From NCBI GenBank assembly GCA_964619785.1, contig CAZUGH010000046.1, positions 1-15,180 on the forward strand: DNA of 15,180 bases, given 5' to 3'. Position numbers and translations under genes: made by a program. The notes beneath the pieces were generated by a model, which was not told the origin of the DNA, did not search any database, and saw nothing but the letters and a program-made list of their open reading frames with translations. The first letter of the stretch is position 1, and every line of letters begins with the position of its first letter. The DNA comes from CAZUGH01 sp964619785 (GTDB taxonomy: Bacteria; Bacillota; Clostridia; Lachnospirales; Lachnospiraceae). Positions 8,026 through 14,502 of this stretch are shown one piece after another.

Positions 8026-8064
8026 TACAGGAATTGAAATTTCTTCCTATATCAACAGATATAT
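8005..8064 (-). terminator. Terminator hairpin of the MATE gene, overlapping the next promoter
   Basis: Arms ATATATCTGT (8013-8022) and ACAGATATAT (8055-8064) are perfect inverted repeats. The next 11 bases inward also pair with three G-U wobbles, giving a 21-bp stem around a 10-base loop. A TTTATTG tail follows on the minus strand. It begins five bases after the MATE stop codon. The tail is only moderately T-rich. Confidence 0.72.
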
Positions 8065-8069
8065 GCGAC

Positions 8070-9422
8070 TTACTGTTTATTTGTTTTAAAATATCTGCGA
8101 AATGCTATGATATATAGCACAATGGATAACGCCACTGCCAGATAATCTGTAACCGGCTGTGCCATAACAAGCATCTTAGCCGAGTCGAAGGTCTGATAGA
8201 AAATGAACAACACAGGCATATATAAAAGGCCTTGGCGACTAACAGACAAAATGAGGGATGGTATCGCTGCTCCCATCGCTTGGATTGTATTAATCATTAC
8301 AAATAGCACACCTAGAATTGGTCCTGATAGAATCAAGGTTCTTGCAAATTGCATGCCATAATCATAAGCATTTGGTTCATCAAAGAATGCCTTAACCATC
8401 GGTCCTGCTCCTAAGTAACAAATCACTGTCATTACGACGCTCATCGCAACACCTAGTATCAGTGAGAACCGCAACACTGCTTTGAATCGCTTCCGATTCC
8501 CTGCACCAAAGCAATACCCTAGAAGTGGCTGGATACCATTTCCCACTCCAATTAGTAACATCACTGCTACCATATTTACCTTCATCGCCACGCCTAACCC
8601 CGCAACTGCCATGTCTCCATGAACCTTCATCAGGTTATTGATAACGATATTCGATGTACTCATCAAAATACTATTGAGAGATGCTGGCACACCAATTGCC
8701 AATACTCCCGCTGCCACACCACTGCGAACCATATAGTCTCTTGGATGAATCGACAAGATGGACTTCTTACCAACAAAGTGGAAAATATAAAAGCCTGCTG
8801 CTATCACATTACCAATTACTGTTGCGACTGCAGCACCTGCTACATTCCAGCCAAGAACAAGAATCATGATGGGGTCCAAGATAATATTAGCTACATTACC
8901 AAGTATCATACCTACCATTGCCTTGTTCGCTTTGCCTTCTGCACGAATAATATTACCAAAACTATTACTAACAATCAGAAAAGGTACTCCAAGTGATACA
9001 ATCAAAAGATATTGCTTCACATATTCCATCGTTGCAGGTGTTGCCCCTACGATACGACATACTGGATTAATCCAAATCCAGATTGCAATCATACCAACTA
9101 AGCCAACTCCTAAGCCTGTCCAAAAACAGAAGGATGAAGTATTCTTCGCCTTATCTGATTTTCCTTCACCGAGCATTCGAGAAATCAGTGATGTTCCACC
9201 AATTCCAAACAGCATACCAATCGCCATAAATAACAAAAATGCTGGCGTGGCTTGTGATACTGCCGCTACCATAAATGCATCTTTTGTCTGGGATATGAAA
9301 AATGTATCTGCCAAATTATAAACCAACACCATAATCATACTTACAATCGTTGGAATAATATTCATAAATACCGCTTTCGGTACGGATGCTCGTTCAAATA
9401 TTTCTTTTGTTTTATCTACCAT
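8070..9422 (-). CDS. MATE-family multidrug/cation efflux transporter
   Basis: A polytopic inner-membrane antiporter of about 450 residues with roughly twelve hydrophobic segments, as usual for MATE proteins. Matching features are the first helix with NLADTFFISQ, GGTSLISRMLGEGK after helix 2, the second-half repeat beginning IGVPASLNSILM, and GNGIQPLLGYCFGAGN. The layout is closest to the MepA/DinF-like bacterial branch. Substrate cannot be predicted. An in-frame ATG at 9485 would add 21 residues, but it lies inside the -35 region of a perfect promoter, so the start must be the ATG at 9422 (MVDKTKEIFE). The ribosome site there is weak (AAGAAAGAA, about nine bases away). The gene is monocistronic, with its own promoter and terminator. 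Confidence 0.93.
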   Translation of the reverse strand: MVDKTKEIFERASVPKAVFMNIIPTIVSMIMVLVYNLADTFFISQTKDAFMVAAVSQATPAFLLFMAIGMLFGIGGTSLISRMLGEGKSDKAKNTSSFCFWTGLGVGLVGMIAIWIWINPVCRIVGATPATMEYVKQYLLIVSLGVPFLIVSNSFGNIIRAEGKANKAMVGMILGNVANIILDPIMILVLGWNVAGAAVATVIGNVIAAGFYIFHFVGKKSILSIHPRDYMVRSGVAAGVLAIGVPASLNSILMSTSNIVINNLMKVHGDMAVAGLGVAMKVNMVAVMLLIGVGNGIQPLLGYCFGAGNRKRFKAVLRFSLILGVAMSVVMTVICYLGAGPMVKAFFDEPNAYDYGMQFARTLILSGPILGVLFVMINTIQAMGAAIPSLILSVSRQGLLYMPVLFIFYQTFDSAKMLVMAQPVTDYLAVALSIVLYIIAFRRYFKTNKQ

Positions 9423-9456
9423 TTCACACCATTCTTTCTTATACAGTCTGATTGGT

Positions 9457-9485
9457 ATTATACGCATACATGTCCATATTGTCAA
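9457..9485 (-). promoter_or_regulatory. Perfect-consensus sigma-A promoter of the MATE gene
   Basis: TTGACA (9480-9485) and TATAAT (9457-9462) both match the housekeeping consensus fully, with a 17-base spacer. Transcription would start near 9450, leaving a leader of about 28 bases. No clear operator dyad is seen, so expression may be high and constitutive unless a repressor binds something I do not recognise. Confidence 0.87.
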
Positions 9486-9504
9486 ACAAAAAGCTTCGTT
9501 CTTA

Positions 9505-10557
9505 CTATTCTGACTGTATCGCCCATCTCATCTTCGTCGATCTCGCTCTTGGGTTTCGATTGCATTCTTCAGCTGATGGTCGTATAACATCTCTGGCAAC
9601 ATCTTGATACACTCCCTGTCGTTTTCCTTCCTTGAACGCTTTCTTTACCAGCCGGTCTTCTCCTGAATGAAAAGTCAATATCGCAGCTCTTCCGCCTGGT
9701 GCAAGAATACCAGGCAATTTATCCAAAAAATCATATAATACTTCGAATTCACTGTTCACATCAATACGTAATGCCTGAAAAGTTCTTTGACTAGATTTCT
9801 TAATTGCTTCTTTTTGGTCCTTTGCCGGAAGAAACGCTAAGGCCTCACTGATTACTCCATAGAGTTCTGTTGTCGTTGTAATCTTCGGTGTTTTGCGGTT
9901 TCTGCGAATTATTGCATTAGCGATTTCTTTTGCGTATGGTTCATCCGAATTTTCGATTAACATCCACTGAAGTTCTTCTTGGTCGATATTTTCTAGTCGT
10001 TCTGCCGCCGAGATACCCTTCTCCGGATTTAGTCTCAAATCAAGTGGTCCTTCTACCTTAAATGAAAATCCCCGGTCCGGATTATCAATCTGCATCGAGG
10101 ATACCCCCAAATCCGCTAATACGAAATCAAACAAGCCTTCTTTGGCCGCAACCTGATCTATATCTCGGAAATTCATCGGATGAATCGTCAATATCTCTGG
10201 ACCAAATCCTTGGGCTGCCAAGCGTTCTCTTGTTTTATTAATCTCGATAGGATCTACATCGAGTGCAACCATATGGCCCCGTGATTGCAAGCATTCCATC
10301 ATCGCCTTGGTATGTCCACCATAGCCAAGTGTAGCATCGAGTCCTTGTTGACCTGGCTGTATCTGAAGAAAATCAAGTATCTCCTTCACCATGATTGATA
10401 TATGCATGCCCGCTGGAGTGCTTCCCTTGCTGATGACCTTTTCAATGGTGTCTCCATACTTTTCTGGCTGAAGCTCTTTGTATTTTTCTTTATAGTTACG
10501 TGGATGTGTTCCGCGATAACGCACACGCCTTTTGTGTACTTTTTCTTGTTCTTCCAT
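9505..10557 (-). CDS. rsmH: 16S rRNA (cytosine(1402)-N(4))-methyltransferase RsmH homologue with N-terminal extension
   Basis: SAM-dependent methyltransferase of the MraW/RsmH family, whose known substrate is C1402 in the ribosomal P site. Visible motifs are the conserved His52 (HISIMVKEIL), SAM-binding DATLGYGGH at 74-82, ADLGVSSMQID at 148, DRGFSF with PLDLRLN, SQRTFQALRIDVN, FHSGEDRLVK around 296, and the NPRARSTKMRWA tail. At 350 residues it is longer than the usual roughly 310, because of a basic, tyrosine-rich N-terminal stretch of about 50 residues. The start has GAGG seven bases upstream. It is not in a division cluster: no mraZ or ftsL is near. It follows the P2 ATPase by 33 bases and is probably co-transcribed with it. 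It could be the sole RsmH or a paralogue. Confidence 0.88.
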   Translation of the reverse strand: MEEQEKVHKRRVRYRGTHPRNYKEKYKELQPEKYGDTIEKVISKGSTPAGMHISIMVKEILDFLQIQPGQQGLDATLGYGGHTKAMMECLQSRGHMVALDVDPIEINKTRERLAAQGFGPEILTIHPMNFRDIDQVAAKEGLFDFVLADLGVSSMQIDNPDRGFSFKVEGPLDLRLNPEKGISAAERLENIDQEELQWMLIENSDEPYAKEIANAIIRRNRKTPKITTTTELYGVISEALAFLPAKDQKEAIKKSSQRTFQALRIDVNSEFEVLYDFLDKLPGILAPGGRAAILTFHSGEDRLVKKAFKEGKRQGVYQDVARDVIRPSAEECNRNPRARSTKMRWAIQSE

Positions 10558-10590
10558 ATAGAAACCTCATTTCTTATTCATACATTCGAT

Positions 10591-13224
10591 TCACATCTTA
10601 TGTTTATTATCTTCATTATCACTATGCAGCATCTTCACAATCTGAATAATCAGTGTTGGCAAAAATGCCAATCCAAGAATAACACCAACCGAAGCAGCTT
10701 CCATATTCGTGACACTAAACACACGATGAAGGATTGGCATAAAAAGAACCAGTGACAATAACGCCACACCACCGCAGAATGCCATTATACTATAGATATT
10801 AGAAAATAGTTTCAATTTCCACAACGATGCCTTACCACGACAGTTAAATCCATGGAATAATCTCGCCAATGTCAATGTGGCAAATGCCATCGTGGACGCC
10901 AATGCTGGGCTTTGACGCAAGCCAATATGATAAGCCGTCATTGTTGCCACGGCAATTAATGCTCCCTGAATAACCATTTTCCTCACAAAATCGCCAGTTA
11001 AAATTCCTGTTGATGGGTCGCGTGGTGGTTCTTTCAATAACCCTTTGGCTGCCGGTTCCATGCCAATTGCAATTGCAGGCAATGAATCTGTCAACAGGTT
11101 GATAAAGAGTAAGTGCACAGGGGCAAATGGAATCGGAAGTCCCAACAGCGATGTATACAATACGGAGAGAATCCCCGCCATATTTCCTGATAGCAAGAAC
11201 AGAATCGAATTCTTAATATTACGATAAATGTTTCTACCGTTAGCCACTGCCTTTATAATCGTAGCAAAATTGTCATCTGATAAAATCATTGAAGCTGCAT
11301 CCTTCGATACTTCGGTTCCCGTAATGCCCATTGCAACACCAATATCAGCTTTTTTCAGTGCAGGTGCATCATTCACCCCGTCTCCCGTCATCGATACTAC
11401 ATTTCCACGTCGTTGCCAAGCTTCCACAATACGAATCTTATTCTCTGGCGACACCCTAGCATAGACTGAGATGTGGGCAATCTTCTCATCTAGCTCTGTC
11501 TCTGGCATCGCATCTAGCTCGGCACCTGTCAGTGCCATATCGCCTTCCTCGAAAATCCCAATTTTCTTCGCAATGGCTACCGCTGTCACTTTGTGGTCTC
11601 CTGTAATCATTACCGTCTTAATGCCTGCTGATTTCGCATCAGCTACTGCTGCCACAGACTCTTCTCTTGGTGGGTCCACCATAGATGTCAAACCAATAAA
11701 AGTGAAACCTGTCTCATTTTCCATGTTCAGAGGTTCCGTTGTCTCCTTCATACCATAAGAAAGGACACGCAAACCATTTTCGGAAAATGTCTGGTTCTGT
11801 CTACGAATCATTTCCCGATCCGCTTCTGTAAATGCACGTGACTTGCCATCTTCATAGATGGAAGTACAGCGGTCTAATAAGACATCTACTGCGCCCTTCG
11901 TTAAGACGGTCTCCACACCATGTAGCCGACATTTGATACTCATCATTTTACGGTCTGAATCAAATGGGATTTCCTCAATACGCTCTACACACGAACGTAT
12001 ATCATCTTCGCACAATGCATCAATTTCCGCTTTCACTGGCACCTTGCGGAACATCTCAAGCAAGGCATATTCCGTCGGGTCGCCTATCCCCTTGCCGTCT
12101 ACGATGCTCGAATCGTTAGTCAGTATCCCATCATATAGTAAATAACGATGATGCGGATTTTCTATATCAAGTTCTTCTGGTGTAAGTACCTGATTGTCAA
12201 GGAAAATATTTTGCACCGTCATCTTGTTCTGTGTCAATGTACCTGTTTTATCCGAGCAGATTACTGACACACATCCTAAACTTTCTACCGCCTTGAGTTC
12301 CTTGATGATTGCATTTTCCTTTGCCATCTTCTGTGTTCCCATCGCTTGAACAATTGTCACAATAGAGCTCAGTGCCTCGGGAATAGCGGCTACTGCAAGT
12401 GCTACTGCAAACATGAGGGATTCTACCAAATCCATCTTTCGATACATACACAGTCCAAATACCAACGCGCAGATCACCATTATCATCATTGCCAAACGTG
12501 CACTAAATTGGTCCAGGCTAATCTGCAACGGAGTTTTACGCTCCTTCGTTGCATTCATCAACCCAGCAATCTTACCAAGTTCAGTATTCATCCCTGTTCC
12601 TGTAATAAGCACATCTGCTCGTCCATAAGTAACTAAACTGCCCGAATAGACCATATTGGTCCGGTCTGCCAACGGAACATCACCAACTAACACCTCTTGC
12701 GTTTTATCAACATTGGTCGATTCTCCCGTTAGCGAACTCTCATTCACTTGAAGTGAATAATTATTCAAAATACGACCATCGGCCACAACCAAATCACCTG
12801 CTTCGAGCATGACGATGTCACCAGGAACAATCTCCCACGAACTGACTTCCTGTTTCACACCATCTCGCATCACCTTAGCATTGGGTGAGGAAAGCTGTTT
12901 CAAACTGTCAAGTGACTTCTGCGCCTTCTCGTGTTGTACTGTTCCAAGGACCGCATTCATCAACAATACCAGAACAATAACGATTGTACTTTCAACATTA
13001 CCAGAAACCATAGAAATCGCAGCAGCAATCAATAAAATGATAACCAGTAAATCAAGAAACTGGCTAAAAAACACCTGAACTACACTCTTCTTCTTGCCCT
13101 CTGCAAGTCGATTGGCACCCCTCTCCTCACGAATAGCAAGTACCTGTTGAGAAGACAAACCTTTCTCATCCACCTGGAATTCATCTCGTAATTCCGGCTC
13201 TTTCTTTTCCCAAATATACTTCAT
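10591..13224 (-). CDS. P2-type cation ATPase (Ca2+/Mn2+ exporter, LMCA1/YoaB/CaxP-like)
   Basis: A membrane pump of 877 residues with the SERCA/PMCA-like layout: N-terminal cation-ATPase domain, TGES at 166, transport helix 4 with AIPEALSSIVTI (Glu283), DKTGT with Asp325, MTGDGVNDAP around 612, and a C-terminal domain of six helices. Site II ligands are conserved: Glu283 in helix 4, and Asn709 and Asp713 in helix 6 (INLLTDSLP). In helix 5 (SGNMAG) the position of SERCA Glu771 appears to be Gly684, so site I looks absent and one ion per cycle is likely. An upstream in-frame ATG at 13236 contains the GGAGG ribosome site itself, so the real start is 13224. The long leader carries a probable Mn2+ riboswitch, which favours Mn2+ and/or Ca2+ efflux. 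The gene is followed closely by rsmH. Confidence 0.94.
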   Translation of the reverse strand: MKYIWEKKEPELRDEFQVDEKGLSSQQVLAIREERGANRLAEGKKKSVVQVFFSQFLDLLVIILLIAAAISMVSGNVESTIVIVLVLLMNAVLGTVQHEKAQKSLDSLKQLSSPNAKVMRDGVKQEVSSWEIVPGDIVMLEAGDLVVADGRILNNYSLQVNESSLTGESTNVDKTQEVLVGDVPLADRTNMVYSGSLVTYGRADVLITGTGMNTELGKIAGLMNATKERKTPLQISLDQFSARLAMMIMVICALVFGLCMYRKMDLVESLMFAVALAVAAIPEALSSIVTIVQAMGTQKMAKENAIIKELKAVESLGCVSVICSDKTGTLTQNKMTVQNIFLDNQVLTPEELDIENPHHRYLLYDGILTNDSSIVDGKGIGDPTEYALLEMFRKVPVKAEIDALCEDDIRSCVERIEEIPFDSDRKMMSIKCRLHGVETVLTKGAVDVLLDRCTSIYEDGKSRAFTEADREMIRRQNQTFSENGLRVLSYGMKETTEPLNMENETGFTFIGLTSMVDPPREESVAAVADAKSAGIKTVMITGDHKVTAVAIAKKIGIFEEGDMALTGAELDAMPETELDEKIAHISVYARVSPENKIRIVEAWQRRGNVVSMTGDGVNDAPALKKADIGVAMGITGTEVSKDAASMILSDDNFATIIKAVANGRNIYRNIKNSILFLLSGNMAGILSVLYTSLLGLPIPFAPVHLLFINLLTDSLPAIAIGMEPAAKGLLKEPPRDPSTGILTGDFVRKMVIQGALIAVATMTAYHIGLRQSPALASTMAFATLTLARLFHGFNCRGKASLWKLKLFSNIYSIMAFCGGVALLSLVLFMPILHRVFSVTNMEAASVGVILGLAFLPTLIIQIVKMLHSDNEDNKHKM

Positions 13225-13236
13225 ACAAACCTCCAT

Positions 13237-13433
13237 TCCAAAGCGCAGCGTAGGAAAACACGCAGTGCATCATCAGTTACCCTGTTGCAACGACGGCCTT
13301 ATTTTCTATAATCGAGTAGGCTGTCTCCTACTCGATTCATGCAATTTTGGCATCTCGCCTGACGGCTCGCTGTCCATTGGCCGTCCCATAGCCATTCGTG
13401 CAAGCACGATGGCTGCGTGTCGGCTTATTGCAC
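13237..13433 (-). other. Palindrome-rich non-coding leader between terminator and P2 ATPase
   Basis: About 190 bases without a credible gene. It looks more GC-rich and more structured than its surroundings. Inverted repeats seen: 11-bp perfect arms at 13310-13320 and 13327-13337; GACGGC/GCCGTC at 13361-13366 and 13380-13385; and a bulged stem at 13391-13413. None has a T tract on the minus strand. It may be extra leader structure or an inserted dispersed palindromic element. No terminal repeats or target duplication are clear to me. Confidence 0.5.
13310..13337. repeat. Perfect 11-bp inverted repeat (hairpin)
   Basis: AATCGAGTAGG and CCTACTCGATT flank a six-base loop. The symmetry is perfect on both strands, so it could act as RNA hairpin or DNA cruciform. 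It is not followed by a T run on either strand, so it is a poor terminator. It lies about 85 bases ahead of the ATPase start codon. Confidence 0.8.
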
Positions 13434-13478
13434 AAAAAGAGACCCCTATCGCACAACAAAAAGTGCGATAAAAGTCTC
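13434..13478 (-). terminator. Intrinsic terminator in the P2 ATPase leader (riboswitch expression platform)
   Basis: On the minus strand 13478-13463 pairs along all 16 positions with 13454-13439, around an eight-base T-rich loop, and TTTTT follows at 13438-13434. Three central pairs are U-G and would be A-C mismatches on the other strand, so the hairpin works in minus-strand RNA. Its 5' arm starts where the aptamer core ends and includes bases that can pair with the aptamer's 5' edge. Confidence 0.85.
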
Positions 13479-13573
13479 GTTCTTCTCTCAGTGCACATCC
13501 CGGTTATATAATAACGTGATGACGAAATGTACAGCATCCATTACGAAGGGATGCGAACTACTCCCTAATATCT
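13467..13573 (-). ncRNA. yybP-ykoY-type (Mn2+) riboswitch aptamer
   Basis: The minus-strand RNA shows the elements I associate with this class, in order: GGGAGTAG (13565-13558), a stem GCATCC/GGATGC (13554-13549 with 13539-13534), an outer stem GTACAT/ATGTGC (13532-13527 with 13498-13493) enclosing the GTCATCAC loop (13523-13516) and a GTTAT/ATAAC hairpin, then CTGAGAGA (13491 onward). A possible closing helix pairs GATA (13572-13569) with TATC (13470-13467). Those last bases also belong to the terminator arm, so aptamer folding and termination would compete. The class is known upstream of P-type cation pumps and senses Mn2+. I matched it by memory, without a covariance model. Confidence 0.72.
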
Positions 13574-13579
13574 GCCTTC

Positions 13580-13608
13580 ATCTTAACATGACAGATTCTA
13601 CCAGTCAA
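13580..13608 (-). promoter_or_regulatory. Promoter of the riboswitch-P2 ATPase(-rsmH) unit
   Basis: TTGACT (13603-13608, five of six) and TAAGAT (13580-13585, four of six) are 17 bases apart. The predicted start near 13573 falls exactly at the 5' edge of the aptamer, which supports both calls. It lies in the 3' untranslated region of the ZIP gene. Confidence 0.7.
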
Positions 13609-13656
13609 GAAGTTTCTCAAAAGACTTATGACTATTATGTTCATCTATGAAACAAA

Positions 13657-14439
13657 TTATCCTAACGTAACGTCTAGAATCATCATAATCGAAAATCCAA
13701 CTGCGAAGAATATCGTTCCCATATTAGAGTGAGCTCCCTCTGACATCTCCGGAACCAATTCTTCTACAACAACATAGAGCATAGCTCCTGCCGCAAAGCT
13801 GAGCAGATATGGCAATGCCGGAATGATAAAACTAGCCGCCAGAATCGTCAGCAATGCTGCGATTGGCTCAACTGCCCCTGATAATAGCCCATAGACAAAT
13901 GCCTTCGGTTTCTTAACGCCCTCTGCAAGAAGTGGCATCGAGATGATAGCCCCCTCTGGGAAGTTCTGAATCGCAATACCGATTGACAGCGCCAATGCGC
14001 CCAATACAGTAATTCCTGTATTACCCGAGCGCCATCCTGCATAGACAACACCGACCGCCATTCCTTCTGGAATATTATGTAGTGTAACAGCAAGTACAAG
14101 CATCGTAGTCTTCGCCAGCTTACTCTTAGGTCCCTCCATTTTCTCGCCCGTTGAGTGAAAATGTGGTATCACATGATCTAACAATAGTAGGAAAAGGATA
14201 CCTGCCCAGAATCCCACAACAGCGGGTACGAAAGATAACTTACCCATCGAATCCGACTGTTCAATCGCAGGGATTAACAAACTCCATATAGAAGCTGCTA
14301 CCATAACTCCTGCTGCAAATCCTGTCAAAGCTCTCTGTACCGAACTATTCAGCGTCTTCTTCATAAGGAAAACACACGCTGCACCTAACGATGTACCTAA
14401 AAAAGGAATCATGATTCCTTGTAATGTTTGAATATCCAT
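13657..14439 (-). CDS. ZIP-family divalent metal transporter (GufA-like)
   Basis: An integral membrane protein of 260 residues with about eight hydrophobic helices, the family's usual size. The two metal-site helices are clear: HNIPEGMAVGV at 121-131 and IAIQNFPEGAIISMPL at 155-170. AVEPIAALL (about 189) and VVEELVPEM (about 224) are typical of the GufA/ZIP11-like branch. A histidine-bearing loop (HVIPHFHSTGEKM) lies between helices 3 and 4. Family members import Zn2+ and other divalent metals into the cytoplasm. The exact ion is not determinable here. The start has a very strong GGAGGAG site six bases upstream. It sits between an upstream MATE gene and the riboswitch-controlled cation pump, and no terminator is evident directly behind it. 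Confidence 0.93.
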   Translation of the reverse strand: MDIQTLQGIMIPFLGTSLGAACVFLMKKTLNSSVQRALTGFAAGVMVAASIWSLLIPAIEQSDSMGKLSFVPAVVGFWAGILFLLLLDHVIPHFHSTGEKMEGPKSKLAKTTMLVLAVTLHNIPEGMAVGVVYAGWRSGNTGITVLGALALSIGIAIQNFPEGAIISMPLLAEGVKKPKAFVYGLLSGAVEPIAALLTILAASFIIPALPYLLSFAAGAMLYVVVEELVPEMSEGAHSNMGTIFFAVGFSIMMILDVTLG

Positions 14440-14458
14440 TGCTCTCCTCCTTCCATTT

Positions 14459-14483
14459 CTGATATTATACTATGAAACATCAG
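14459..14483 (-). promoter_or_regulatory. -10 element and overlapping dyad upstream of the ZIP gene
   Basis: A perfect TATAAT (14464-14469) lies 25 bases ahead of the ZIP start codon but has no good -35 at 16-18 bases. The box lies within an inverted repeat, CTGATGTT-N9-AATATCAG, of eight pairs including one G-U. This could be an operator covering the promoter, or a weak terminator of the upstream gene, though it has no T tail. Confidence 0.45.
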
Positions 14484-14502
14484 ACAATAAAAGAAGTATT
14501 TA

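Noticed and set aside
13310..13337. Perfect hairpin considered as a terminator
   Set aside because: No T run follows it on either strand.
13472..13627. AAGTCT (13627-13622) pairing with AGACTT (13477-13472) as an antiterminator
   Set aside because: The upstream half lies before the predicted promoter and would not be in the transcript.
13265..13650. Plus- and minus-strand frames of 66-77 codons in the 420-base intergenic region
   Set aside because: They run through the hairpins, riboswitch and terminator, have no ribosome site, and show no recognisable domain.
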